Shown: positions 36,370-47,529 of the stretch, in pieces
Numbering within the stretch: position 1 is the stretch's first letter
Layout of the letters: every line of letters begins with the position of its first letter
NCBI GenBank assembly: GCA_000711775.1
Contig: ARYC01000156.1
Span: forward strand, 35,117 to 99,116
Reading direction: 5' to 3'
Length of the DNA: 64,000 bases
Source of the DNA: Oxytricha trifallax
Taxonomy: Eukaryota > Ciliophora > Spirotrichea > Sporadotrichida > Oxytrichidae
Notes under the pieces: generated by a model
The model's database searches: none
What the model was told of the DNA's origin: nothing
Seen by the model: the letters and a program-made list of their open reading frames with translations, nothing else
Translations under genes and position numbers: made by a program

Positions 36370-36860
36370 TAGTTGGAACGAGTGACGAAAAGTTCTAACC
36401 TTGGTTAGGTTTTTAGTCTCTCAAGGTTCGTTGATTATAGGTTCGAATATTCGTTCAATGACTCCATAACTAGCTTCAAAGACTCTCGAGGTCTTTCTGG
36501 AGTGAAAGTGGTTCTAATTTGATTAATGGTTCTCTACATCAGAATCTGGTCAGTTTCTGTTCACAATATGGTTTCTTGCACTGACGAAAAGAGATTCTAA
36601 GTGAATGACATGATTGGTTGATAGCTATGCTATAGCTTCGGTCTTTGAATGTTGATATGCAACAGGCTCTATACTGTTGGCTTGCTAATGAAATTAGTTT
36701 GGTGGGGTTTTCCCCTTTTAATGATTATGCTCAGGAGGTCCTTGAACCCTCGATGCGAGTTTATTATTATTATTATCTATCTAATTCAAGTATTTTGTTA
36801 GATATATTTATCAACAGTAGATTTTTCAAACATATTATAAATTACTTCATTAGAAAGTAT
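36370..36860. other. Isolated higher-GC block of unknown nature
   Basis: GC is clearly above the flanking DNA from about 36375 to 36760. It includes a short plus-strand ORF from ATG 36645 (MNVDMQQALYCWLANEIS) and GGTTCGAATATTCG. No protein domain or tRNA fold could be supported. Candidate small MDS or non-coding gene. Confidence 0.35.
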
Positions 36861-37204
36861 TAAATAAATAAAATAAAATTTTTTCTTTAATTACATAATG
36901 AATTAACAATTAATCAAACATATATATATATATATATTTATTTATATTTCAAAGGAAAATCAAAGTAAATTATATGATAATTTATAATAAATAATAATTT
37001 GTAACATTTTAAATTATGATTTGAATAAGTTTAGTATTATAAGGTATTATATATAAATTAATTAATTAACAAAGGAAGAAGATATCAAGTAATATTTATA
37101 AAAATTTAAATATATTTGGTGGGAGTTTCGTTCCCTGAGCAGTTCCTGCTTCCCTTCAGTAGTTTCCTGCACCAACATTCAAATTAATACTTTAGCTAAG
37201 AAAA

Positions 37205-37290
37205 TATTATATAAATAAACCCAATTGTATGTACATAAGAATTTGATTAGTGCGTAAACGAATTTAATTGAATGTGTTAATACAAAATAA
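37205..37290 (+). repeat. Dispersed repeat shared with 62030-62112
   Basis: CATAAGAATTTGATTAGTGC followed by GTAAACGAATTTAATTGAATGTG matches 62053-62105 at most positions. Just upstream (37115-37175) is a purine-rich block with TTTCCTGCACCAACATT, matching TTTCCTGCCCCCAACATT at 60570, so both loci may carry pieces of one repeat family. Confidence 0.7.
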
Positions 37291-37703
37291 CGTGGATTAT
37301 CAAATTAAATACTTTGAAGTAGACGGATATGACCTACCAAATTTTTTAATTTCTCTGAAAAACTGCGTTTTTTTTCCCCTTAATTTTTGCAGAATCATAT
37401 CGAGGGAAAATGGTTGAGCAAGAATTAAAAATCAAAATGAAAATCAGAAATGTGGTCGCCAAAATCTTTTTTAATTACTGAATAAAAATTGTTGAAAAAA
37501 ATGAGGCATATTTAAAAAATACAGAACTAAATAAAAACTAATTATTTAATTAAAATTAAAGTCTAATATAGGACAATATGGAAACAAGGGTAAAAAAACA
37601 ATTTTTATAGAATTTAAATTATAATAAATAATTATTGGTCTTCCTTTTCATCTTCTTCAACTTAATCTCAATTATTATTTTTGATTTCTTATTATTTATA
37701 TTA

Positions 37704-37883
37704 TAAAACTGGCAGAGTTGAATTGATATTTTCTGGTTTAATGTCTAAGTAAATAATTTTTTGAAAGTGCATTTGTATTGTAAAAATATTATTACGCTTA
37801 ATGTCTTTGTGAATTATATTTTCAAAAATATTTTTGATTTCTCTAGCATTTAGAGTTTATGTCTGTACAAAATCTGAGAAACC
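37704..37883 (-). pseudogene. Protein-kinase catalytic-loop fragment, duplicated motif
   Basis: Minus strand reads GFSDFVQTQTLNAREIKNIF, then IIHKDIKRNNIF and, 57 bp later, IIYLDIKPENIN. Both resemble the kinase HRDIKPENI catalytic loop (His-x-Asp...Asn), the second with Tyr-Leu for His-Arg. Spacing rules out a normal kinase, so this is a fragment, a scrambled MDS pair or a local duplication. Confidence 0.5.
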
Positions 37884-38434
37884 AAGGATTTAAATTTAAT
37901 TGCATTTATTTGCAGAGTGTATTTCATTTATTTTCATTTTATTTATTTTTAAATTATATATTTTTATTTTCTCAATCCCCTAGATATTATAATTCTCTTG
38001 AGACTTAATTCTGAATATTTAAAATGCCGAAAATGCCATTTCCCCATAAATATTTCCCGTATTTAATTATTATAATTACTTTTACTTCTCAAATAAACCA
38101 CAAACCTCTTCTCACTTCCAACTTGACTTCATTATTATTAAAATTATGTTTTACCTCTAAATTATTCTTTTAAGTATAAAGACTTGAATGCTGCCTTTTT
38201 TTACTAATTTTATAATTAATTATTAATTTAGCTCTTTAACAATCAAAACCTTGAAACCTTTTAGTGAGGTTTGTAAGTGCATTGATTTTTAGGGTATAGT
38301 TAGGGTCTTATTGGGGTTAGGAGAGAAATTAGGTCAAATTGCAAAATGATAAATAGAAATTAGCGAAATTTAGGGTCTTTTTATGATTAGTAATATTAAG
38401 ATTGATTGCTTAAGCTTAGGTATGGTACGAGTAT

Positions 38435-39694
38435 TGTAGGAATACATTCGAAATTGGGAAATTAATTTAAATTAAATAAATCATTAATAAAATTATTGGA
38501 AGTTAAAGTTGGCCAATTTAAACGATCTTAAGCTTATTATTCGATAGGGAATTCAAAATTAGCTGAACTTTATTATTGGCGGTACTATTTTATCGCATTC
38601 CTGGAACGAAATAACTTGAGCATAATGAGATAGTATAAATTATTGAATTTACTTTTTGTATTTTTGTTCATCGATCAAGTAGATGCTGAAGCTGATCTTC
38701 AAGTTTTTTTAATAATTATCATAGATATCGTGAGCGTATCTTCAGGATATTTTCCTCAAAAAATTAAAGTATGGAGAGTGAAGAGAGTTTTGATTTTGAG
38801 TCCAACATCAACAAAAACAGTAGTAAAAGCACTAATAATCTCAAATCAAGCATTATTATGAGTCTGGTTGAATATCTAGTGAATTTCAAAATTTTACATC
38901 ACTGATTTTTATTAGTTTTCATCAACATCATCTTCAAAATCATCTTTAATATTAGGCATCACATCTATAAATTTATAAAAAAAAACAAGATGTTTTTTTT
39001 AAAAATTTAGACTCATAATAATGCTTGATTTGAGATTATTAGTGCTTTTACTACTGTTTTTGTTGATGTTGGACTCAAAATCAAAACTCTCTTCACTCTC
39101 CATACTTTAATTTTTTGAGGAAAATATCCTGAAGATACGCTCACGATATCTATGATAATTATTAAAAAAACTTGAAGATCAGCTTCAGCATCTACTTGAT
39201 CGATGAACAAAAATACAAAAAGTTAAAAAAGATGGAAAAAAACAAAAATTCCATTTTTAGTTAGTTGATTAGTTAATTAAATTTAAATAAGGGTCTACTC
39301 AATCATATTTTTAAATTAGGGACTGTAGGATCTTAAATCATGTATGTTGAGATGATCATAATTTTATGTGATCTCTTTTTTTATTTAATTTTAACAGTCT
39401 CCACATTTTAATTATACTCGCTTAAAACTATTTTATCTCATCTCTAGAGCAAGATAACTTTACTATATTTAAACTCATCTAAATTCAATAATTTATACTA
39501 TCTCATTATGCTCAAGTTATTTCGTTCCAGGAATGCGATAAAATAGTACCGCCAATAATAAAGTTCAGCTAATTTTGAATTCCCTATCGAATGAGCTTAG
39601 GATCGTTTAAATTGGCCAACTTTAACTTCCAATAATTTCATTAATGATTTATTTAATTTAAATTAATTTCCCAATTTCGAATGTATTCCTACAA
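38435..39694 (+). mobile_element. Foldback element copy 5, nested in TBE-C, with an inserted inner palindrome
   Basis: Ends TTGTAGGAATACATTCGAAA and complement, TA on both sides. Copy E's uninterrupted GAGTATTAATATACACT shows that only TA was duplicated. The usual ~190-bp arms are present, but the loop is enlarged to about 1.26 kb total by a second palindrome (38650-38865 paired with 39009-39223). Confidence 0.92.
38650..39223. repeat. Inner palindrome inside the foldback element's loop
   Basis: Arms of about 215 bp, spacer about 140 bp. The left arm contains an open stretch from ATG ~38771 (MESEESFDFESNINKNSSKS); both strands therefore encode the same peptides. Origin unknown. Confidence 0.8.
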
Positions 39695-40660
39695 TATTAA
39701 TATAAACTAAGTAAAACCAGTGCTTAATTATGCACCTATAGCTCTTACACAAGAGTGCTCAATATTTAGGTATCACTTTCTGCTAGCTGTGTAGCATTTT
39801 AGATCTGGTATTTGAAAACATCCAGCTAGAAAATAAAAGTTTTCTGACCCATATTGACTACCCTGTAATTCTAAGACGCTTAAGTACTGGGCACACTTTC
39901 CACTGGATTAACGAGCTAAGATGTTTTATCGCAAGTTTCTGGACATGCACCTTAGACTATAGCTAAGAAGAAATGGCATTACTTTTAAGACTGTCAACAG
40001 AGTGAAGATAGTAATTGATTTTACACTACTATTTCATAGTAATAATTTAAACTAGATATATGATTAAATCCAGAGCGCTATTGACAATAACATCAATTTC
40101 ATTCATGCAGATGAAGCTGTTTTTACCTTCAACACATTTATTTATAAGTCATGGTACAAAGAAGTATGACAACATAGAAGTTTATGACTAAAAAGTGAAG
40201 GTTGTCACCCATGCAATTTTAGCTGGTTTTAGCGAAGATTCAGGTTTGGAGAGTTATGTCATTCATCCTCACTCTATTAAGCGAGAATAGTATATTGAGT
40301 TCTTGCATAAGGTAAGATATAAATACATTAATCAAGAGATCATCTTGTTTATTGATATCTTATCAGTTGATAATACTGAGGAGTCTAAGAAAGCTTATGA
40401 AGAGTTAAAAATAACTCCTGCATACAACGTTCCTTATACCCCATAATTTAATGGAACTGGATTTTACTGGAGTTAAATCAAGACTTACAACAAGAAGCTA
40501 CTGTTGAATAATCTAATGCATGATTTATCAATCGATACAGTTGAATTAATACAAAGTGGTTGCAAGAGAGTAAATTAAGATAAGACTAAAATAAGAGCAA
40601 GGAAAGGGAGAATGAATGTTTATCAATAAGTTTTAGACTTAAATGAATGAATGAAATAGT

Positions 40661-41386
40661 TCACATATTAAATGGGTCCTTAAAGGGATTAGACTTCTCT
40701 TTCTTTTCTTCTTCTTATAGCTTGACAGGCCCTATGTTCCTTCTCTTACTGCCATCTCCTGCATCTATGTTCATATCTTCTGGTTTTTATATTTCATGAT
40801 AAAGTCTCTTGCTAGCTTAATGAACTGTCTGCTGTTCTCTATCTCTATGAAACTTAGCATGCTCTTTCATTAGATATTTACCAGTGCCAGATTTTCCAAC
40901 AAAATTATATTTCAAAGCTTACTTGAAAGATATTGATGCTTCTTAAGTTCCTCTAGCCAAGCTGAGCTTATTAGAATGCCTTGCTTCTTCTATTTTTCTG
41001 GAGAGAGCCTCTTATGAGCTTCTTCAATAATTTCTCTGAGATACTCCTCTTTTATTGTACCAAGAACACCAATGAGGAAGTTTCTTTCTGTTAGTTTATA
41101 GAGAGTTGTTTCTTGATAGGAAGGTAAACAAACACTTCCTCATCTTTCATAGCATCCTCATAAAGATTAATAATTGAAACCTCAGGGTAGTTTGGAATTT
41201 CAATAAGTTTAATCTCTTTATTTTTAAAAGCTTTCTACTCCTCACAAAGTATTACTTTTAAGAATGAAATTTTGGTACCTTCTATCTAAACCAACTGTAT
41301 AATATGTCAATAGTAATCAATAAATAATACCATGCAAAGTAAGGTATCGGTAGAGATCTTCTTTACTTCTAAATCTTGAGATCATT
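40661..41386 (-). pseudogene. TBE 22-kDa gene, copy C, 5' end lost
   Basis: Ends TGA 40661-40663 (tail NPFKDPFNM). The body shows shifted forms of the IPNYPEVSI and NLYEDAMKDEEV stretches. Reading up toward the start it stops at MISRFR, where TBE-D's left terminus begins. Confidence 0.8.
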
Positions 41387-41508
41387 CAAAACCCCAAAAT
41401 CCTTTCAGTATTTTGATAAAGGTAGACTATTAGTGCATACTTTATTAGGGTTTTAATAGGGTTTATGTAGGGGTTTAATGTTTAAATATTAGTATTTTAA
41501 GTGAGTAT

Positions 41509-42557
41509 ATGCGAGGTTTGGGGTCTGTTTATGACAGTGAGTATATAGATTTATTTTTTAAGTTGTGATATGGATGTGATAAAAATAGTGAGTAACTCAA
41601 GGCTGTTCTGAATCATACGTCTATAGCAAGGCTACTTTATAAATCTCCAGCAACTGTGAGGTCTCACTGTCTATTAGTATTGAATTTAAAGAGATAGCAT
41701 CTTAATTCTAAGCCTAAGAGACCCTTAAAATTTTAGCAGCATCATATTGACTATCTTATTAATGATAAGACTCTTAAATACTGGGCTCATTTCTCTCTAG
41801 CCTAGAGGGCTGTGATGTTTCATCGCCAATTTCCTGAGCTACATATTTCTGCTTAATCTATAGCTAACATTTATAAAAAGAAAAGAATATCTTACAAGAC
41901 AGTTAATCCCATAAAGAGAGTGATTTACTTTAATGTTCCATTTTATAAGACTAATTTAAATTATATATTCGATTAAATGAAGAGGTCTTAAGAGCATAAT
42001 ATAAAGTTCATACACGCTGATGAAGCTGTATTTACATTCAATACCTTTATATCAAGGTCTTGGTACAAGAGGTATAGTAATATAGAAGTTTATGACTAAA
42101 AGTTAAGGTTTAAACTCATGCTATTCTTGGAGGAATAAGTGAAGATAGTGGCCTCGAGACTTATGTTATTCACCCTCGTTCTATAAAGACTGAATAATAT
42201 ATTGAGTTCTTGCAATAACTCAGAGATAAGTACGCTGACTAAGAGATTATTCTATTCGTTTATAATTTGTCAGTTCATACAACTAAAGACTCAAGGAAGG
42301 AATATGAAAGGCTAAATATAATACCTGTATTTAATGTTCCTTACAGCCCTTAGTTAAGTAGAATTGAATAATATTGGGGATTATAGAAAGTCCACTACAA
42401 GAAATTGCTGCTCTACCATCTGATGCATGATTTAAAGAAAGATACTGTCGATTTTATTAAGAGTGCAGCTAAGAGAGTCAGCGATGAAAAAGCTAAAGTA
42501 TGCGCAAGAGAAGGGAGATTTTGTGTATATAAATAAGTATTAGATTTAAACGAATGA
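41509..42557 (+). pseudogene. TBE transposase gene, copy D
   Basis: ATG 41509 (MRGLGSVYDSEYIDL) to TGA 42555-42557. A CGA-to-TGA change gives an early stop at the conserved LRYG (~41567). The core shows FIHADEAVFTFN; the second catalytic motif reads FVYNLSVH, so the Asp of VDNLSVH is replaced by Tyr; a shift lies near 42110. Inactive by these changes. Confidence 0.88.
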
Positions 42558-42563
42558 ATAAGT

Positions 42564-43354
42564 TCACATATTAAATTTGCCCGTAAAGGGATATGGCTTA
42601 TCTTTCTTTTCTTCCTCTTAAGGCTTGCTTGGGTCCATGTTTCTTCTCTTAGTACCAGCTCCTGCATCTATATTCATCTCTTCTGGCTTTTATAAATCTT
42701 TGAAGAGTCTCTTACTCAATTCATGCTTTACTCTAGACTTTTTCTCTCTTTTTAATTTGCTGCGCTCTTTCATCAAGTATATAGTAGTACCAGGTTTTTT
42801 TTATAAAATTAGAAGACTAAGCTTACTTGAGATGAAAGGATGCTTTTAAAGTTCCTACAGCCATGTATCACTTATTTTAATACCTTGCTTCTCTATTTCT
42901 TGAGGAGAGATGCTGTAGCGTTTCTTGTGAGCATCTTAAATAACTTCATTTAAGTACTCAGGTTTCAGAGTTGCAAGAACGCCAAAGAAGAAATTTTTCT
43001 CTGGCAACTTATTAGAGAGTTGCATCTTTAATGGAAGGTAGAGAGCAACATCCGGATCACTCATAGCATCGTCATATAGGTTTGTCACTGATATTTCAGG
43101 GTAGTTAGGAATTTCAATCATCCTAATTATATTAGACTTAAAAGCTTTTTTCTCTTCACTCAGTAATGCTTTTAAGAATGAAATTTTAGTTTCTTCCTGG
43201 GCTGGCAAGAACAATCCAACTATGGTTAATCTATTAGTATTAGTTAAAAGTTTACCTTGCTAAACCAAGTACCTATAGAGGTACTTTTTACTTTAAAATT
43301 TTCCTATTAAATCTGTGATTAAATTCTCTTCATTGTATCATTTATAGACTCCAT
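42564..43354 (-). pseudogene. TBE 22-kDa gene, copy D (frameshifted near 5' end)
   Basis: ATG 43354 to TGA 42564-42566. The longest intact part (42936-43214) reads FLKALLSEEKKAFKSNII, IPNYPEISVTNLYDDAMSD and LPEKNFFFGVLATLKPEYL. The tail MNIDAGAGTKRRNMDPSK is intact. Shifts lie near 43220-43300 and 42800-42850. Confidence 0.85.
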
Positions 43355-43439
43355 CTTCCTTCCTCTTTCTAGAAATGTTAATGAAATTTGAAATTATGGA
43401 TATCCATTATAAGTTTATTAAAATCTTGCTACTAAATAG

Positions 43440-43740
43440 GGAGGACCTACTGGAGGTCAACCTTAAAAGATATGAGGAGAAGCATTGAAAAACTTGCTCC
43501 AAGTTTCACAGATTGATTTCCATTTTTATCAAACTTTTCTCAATTAAATTGCTCCTAATTATGCTTAATTATTTTGAGAGGTCCTCCAAATTAAGTTCGA
43601 ACTTTATTAGGAGTTAAATATTAATGCTAAAATTAATTAGGAGCATAACAAATTAAAAAATGTTTAATAACTTTACCTCCAAATTAAGTTCAAACTTGAA
43701 TTGGAGGACCTCCTCGAGAAACAAAACTTCATTAGGAGTA
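43440..43740. repeat. Inverted AGGAGGTCCTCCAAATT-type repeats between divergent TBE-D genes
   Basis: AAATTAAGTTCGAACTTTAT and AAATTAAGTTCAAACTTGAA lie about 110 bp apart, with GGTCCTCC/GGACCTCC blocks. The same set occurs in copy B (28040-28260). Candidate bidirectional promoter or binding region. Confidence 0.55.
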
Positions 43741-43918
43741 TTATAATTTACTAAAATGTATAAAATTCTCATAAAATATGTCAACTTAGAGTCTTTTATG
43801 GTTAGTTAATTTTCTTACCTCTCAGCAAAGAATCTACCAGAGTGCCTTATACTCTCCTATTATAGTTTATCAAGGTATATTTTATCATTATTATAATAAA
43901 ATATATCAGCAAACTAAA

Positions 43919-45364
43919 ATGAGCGCTAACCTTTTAAGAAGAGCGGCATTACTTGGATCAAGTCAATAAAAGTTATCATTCCAGCAACCAAGAAAAGTAG
44001 AGACCAGAGACGCTTATACTCAGTGGGAGCCTACTTATGACAACTTTGACCAGTCTAGCTTTGAGATTTAAATATAAATTAAGTAGGAGGTCATCATAGA
44101 AGCTGTGTAAATTGAGGATGAGGTTAAACAACCAGCCATAGAGCATTAATAAATACCAGCCAAAGTTGACTATTAATGCAAAGAATGCAATAAAGTTTTC
44201 CCTTACAAGTCAACTTATAAGAGACACTTGAGAGATATACACAACGATATGCCAAGGTTATATCTCAAGCATTAAAAGAAAGATGGGAAGTATGTCTGTG
44301 AGTTCTGTGAGAAGCCATATTCTCATACTAGAGACCTCAAAGTGCACTTAAAGAAAAAGCACAATTAAAGTTTTGTCTTTATTCATGAACCTACAGGGAA
44401 TAGATTCCTCTAAAAGAGGAGATCAAGAAACCCAGTGGAGTCTCTTAGAGGTGAAGTCTAGAAGTAAGTAAAAATGAAGAAAGCAGTCAAGAACTTTCCA
44501 GTAACTGAGATCAATAAAATCATTGTTAAAATAGAGGCAATGAAGATTCCTATATTAAAAATTTTTGACTTAGATTCTCGCCTAGAAAGCTACCTCACTC
44601 TTGAAGGTAAAATAGAGAAGAGAGTCATTACTGATGACTAATATGCTTTCAAGATATATCCATTCAATTACTTCCTTGCTGATTGCAAGTTCCAAATGGA
44701 ATTTGCAAATGAGATTATGCTCTTTAAAAGGCAAAATTAAATGAGTGCAGGCATATCATTTAGCTTGATGCTCTTTTACTTGGTAAAGATCATGCAGCCT
44801 TCAGGCTTCCTTTACTTGAAATGACTTACAGAGAATTCTTATCTGACTATAGATGTCAGAGATAAATTGGCTAGATAGTATAGCAGATAGTTGAGGGGAT
44901 TGAAGAGCTTCACAAGCTAGGCTATGTTCATAGTGACTTAAAGCCAATTAACATCATGATGAACTTTCAGCCTCTTAGAGTTTATATTATAGACTTCAAC
45001 AGAGCTCAAAGAGTTCAAGCCTCTGCATAGGGAAATTTATACGGCCCTCCTGGATATTTCCCAGAGAAAGGATTGGAGAGATGGAGACACTTAATGGGAT
45101 ATCTGGGCTCTAGCAGTAATAATAATAGAGAGCGACATGCCAAGAAACAAATACTTTAGCTTCAGAGGTGAGAGAGATTCTAAGAAGAGAATCAAACAAT
45201 ATCTCGATAAAAAAAAAATAAATAGATGTCTTATAGAACTTGCATACTCAACTATTGTCAAGCCAAGCTAAGAGAATTAACAAACAATAGAAACAATTAA
45301 ACATCATCTTAGAAAGATAAAATTCAGAGAACTGCCACAAGACACTAAGCTTATGTTTGTGTGA
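43919..45364 (+). pseudogene. TBE 57-kDa zinc-finger/kinase gene, copy D
   Basis: ATG 43919 (MSANLLRRAALLGSSQ) to TGA 45362-45364, 482 codons by length. Two C2H2 fingers are intact (CKECNKVFPYKSTYKRH and CEFCEKPYSHTRDLKVH). The kinase half holds YAFKIYPFNYF, a catalytic loop mutated to HSDLKPINIMM, and IIDFNRAQ (DFN instead of DFG). A 1-nt deletion near 44715 and a 2-nt deletion near 45070 disturb the frame between them; together they restore it, so the tail KFRELPQDTKLMFV is in frame. Confidence 0.88.
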
Positions 45365-45525
45365 GATATCTTAAAAATTCGGTTGTTATACTCACTTAAA
45401 TTACTAATATTTAAACATTAAACCACTACATAAACCCTATTAAAACCATAATAAAGTATGCACTAATAGTCTACTTTTATCAATCAAAAACTCAATCAAA
45501 CTACTGAAAGAGTTTTGGGGTTTTG

Positions 45526-45969
45526 ACTGATCATAAACCTTGTGAGTACTAGGAGAATGTTCGAATTCAGAAAATGAAAGGAGAAGTAAAGTAATCTTAC
45601 AGCCAAAAGACTGGCAAGTATTAGGGAGCTCACAGAGTTTGGATTTAATACAAAGACTTCCCTGGTCTTGCCATGAGCAGGTCTATAGGAGACAAATTAG
45701 CACATACTGTGGGAGTGATCCCAACACCAGATGTTACAATTTAAAAAATAAACAGAGAATACTACGAGTATGTGATAGTCTCAGCAAGCTATGGTATCTG
45801 GGATGCCATGAAAACAAAAGAAGTTCGGGACTACATTAAAATCAACAGATTTCAAAGCAAATTGTAAGTGCTGTGTAAAAATATTGCTATTAACTCAAGA
45901 GACCGGTGGCTAGAGTGGGATCACATCACAGTTGATGATATTACAATCCAAATTGTAGAACTTAATTGA
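45526..45969 (+). CDS. PP2C-family protein phosphatase, C-terminal segment
   Basis: Open 147 codons from the TBE-D edge to TGA 45967-45969. It opens TDHKPCEYQENVRI (the PP2C DHKP...E..RI motif), then GAHRVWIQYKDFPGLAMSRS IGD split across motif 8, VGVIPTPDVTI, VIVSASYGIWDAM and ITVDDITIQIVEL at the end. PP2C enzymes are Mn/Mg-dependent Ser/Thr phosphatases. The metal-binding Asp of the canonical ASDG motif is Tyr here (ASYG), while DD near the end is kept, so activity is doubtful. The N-terminal two thirds (with the DGHGG motif) were not found in this window. It starts exactly at a transposon end, which suggests an MDS boundary or an insertion. Confidence 0.92.
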
Positions 45970-45989
45970 AAAGAATGAATATAAGAATC

Positions 45990-46355
45990 AAAGACTGAAT
46001 GCATTTCACGAATATAATAATTAGTATATTAAAATGATTATAGTATTTTACCTACTTAACTCAGGACTTTATATGAAATAAATAAAATCAGTAAATTTCA
46101 TTATAATTATAAAATTATTTAATTAATTAGAATCATAACTCCAGTAATCAATGAGTATAAATAATTAATAAAGAAATTATATTCTTAAATAATGAACAAA
46201 ATTTTTATTAAAATATTTCAAATGTACTAAATCATTAAATTGTAAATATATTTTTGGTTTTCCCAATCCTACTTTATATTGTATCCTGTCATTTAGAATG
46301 AAAAAGTTTATTTTTGAAATTTCAGTTTATAAGTATTAAAGGAGATTCGGGTATT
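45990..46355. other. AT-rich spacer before TBE-E
   Basis: No gene or repeat recognised; ends with ATT that matches the right flank of TBE-E. Confidence 0.4.
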
Positions 46356-46458
46356 CAAAACCCCAAAACCCCATAGTGAGGTTTATAAGTGCTTTGATTA
46401 GTAGGGTAAAGTTGGGGTTTTATTAGGGTTTAGTAGAGAAATTAGGCCAGTTTGCAAA

Positions 46459-47523
46459 ATGAGAAATAAGAAATTAGCGATTTTTGGGGTCTATATATGA
46501 TGAGAAATATTTAGATTTACTGCTCAAGCTTAGGTATGGTGCGAGTATTAATATACACTAACTCAAATCAATGATAAATTATTGTGCGATTGCAAAGTTA
46601 TTGTGTAAGAGTGCTTCGACTGTAAGGTATCACTGCTTGCTAGCTGTTTAGCATTCCAATTCTGGTTCTTGATAACATCCTTATGAAAATAAAAGTTCTC
46701 TTAGCAGCATATTGAATATCTCTGCGCTTCTAAGACTCTTAAGTATTGGGAATATTTCCCACCTGACTAGCGAGCTGTGATGTTTCATAGCAAGTTTCCT
46801 GACATGCGTATCTCACCATAGACTATCGCAAATTTTTATTGAAGGAATGGTATTACCTTCAAGACAGTCAACAGAGAGAAGAGATTGATTGACTTTACTC
46901 TGCCATTTTATAGTAATACCTTAAACTATTTATATGATTAAATGCAGAGGTCTATTGATAACAACATCAAGTTCATACACGCTGATGTAGCTGTGTTTAC
47001 GTTCAACACCTCTATTAATAAGTCTTGGTACAAGAAGTACGATAATATAGAATTATATGACTAAAAGGTTAAGGTTATCACTCACGCAATTTTGGCTGGT
47101 ATAAGTGAAGATTCAGGCTTAGAAACTTATGATATTCATCCTCGCTCTATTAAGCTAAAGCAGTATATAGAGTTCTTACATAAGCTAAGAGATAAGTACA
47201 ACGATCAAGAGATCATCCTGTTTGTTGATAACCTCTCAGTTCATAAGACTAAGGAATCTAAGAAAGCTTATGAAGAGTTAAAGATAACTCCTGTGTATAA
47301 CGTTCCTTACAGTCCTCAGTTTAATGGAATCGAATTCTATTGGAGTTAGATTAAGACTCAATACAAGAAACTCTTGCTGAATCACCTAATGCATGATCTA
47401 CTAATCGACACAGTAGACTTAATACAAAGTAGTTTCAAGAGAGTGGGTAAAGACTATACTACGATATGTGCAAGGAAAAGAAAAATGAATGTTTATTAAT
47501 AAGTGTTAGACTTAAATGAATGA
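46459..47523 (+). pseudogene. TBE transposase gene, copy E
   Basis: ATG 46459 to TGA 47521-47523. Early frameshifts (just after the start and near 46680-46700) break the N-terminal part; from about 46700 the frame is open to the end. Core: FIHADVAVFTFN (DE changed to DV), ILFVDNLSVHKT and VPYSPQFNGIEFYW with D34E spacing, all three catalytic acids kept. Tail MNVYQQVLDLNE. Confidence 0.88.
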
Positions 47524-47529
47524 ATTATT

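Larger units (their letters stand above)
38346..40650 (+). pseudogene. TBE transposase gene, copy C, interrupted by a foldback element
   Basis: ATG 38346, an early in-frame TGA, then LLKLRYGTSI up to the insertion at 38434; it resumes at 39695 and runs to TGA 40648-40650. Core motifs remain (FIHADEAVFTFN, VPYTPQFNGTGFYW), but the catalytic Glu position reads Gly in NGTGF where E reads NGIEF, and the second-Asp motif reads FIDILSVDN. Clearly inactive. Confidence 0.9.
38244..41386 (+). mobile_element. TBE: TBE transposon copy C, truncated and carrying a nested foldback element
   Basis: The left end is a mutated C4A4 (CAAAACCTTGAAACCTTTT), with inner sequence AGTGAGGTTTGTAAGTGC of the A/E subfamily. 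The transposase is split by the foldback element at 38435-39694. The 22-kDa gene is cut off at 41386, where copy D's left telomeric end begins; C's 57-kDa gene and right end are absent. Confidence 0.9.
41387..45525 (+). mobile_element. TBE: TBE transposon copy D
   Basis: Left end CAAAACCCCAAAATCC at 41387; right end GTTTTGGGGTTTTG ending 45525. Inner terminal sequence TTTCAGTA...GACTATTAGTGCATAC matches copy B. Left flank ATT and right flank ACT differ, so the present flanks do not come from a simple insertion. The right end directly abuts PP2C coding sequence. Confidence 0.93.

Noticed and set aside
36420-36500. tRNA-like stretch (GGTTCGAATATTCG)
   Set aside because: Only a T-loop-like sequence is present; no acceptor, D or anticodon arms could be paired.
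42625-42849. Plus-strand ORF antisense to the TBE-D 22-kDa gene
   Set aside because: Shadow of a gene with homologs in four other copies.
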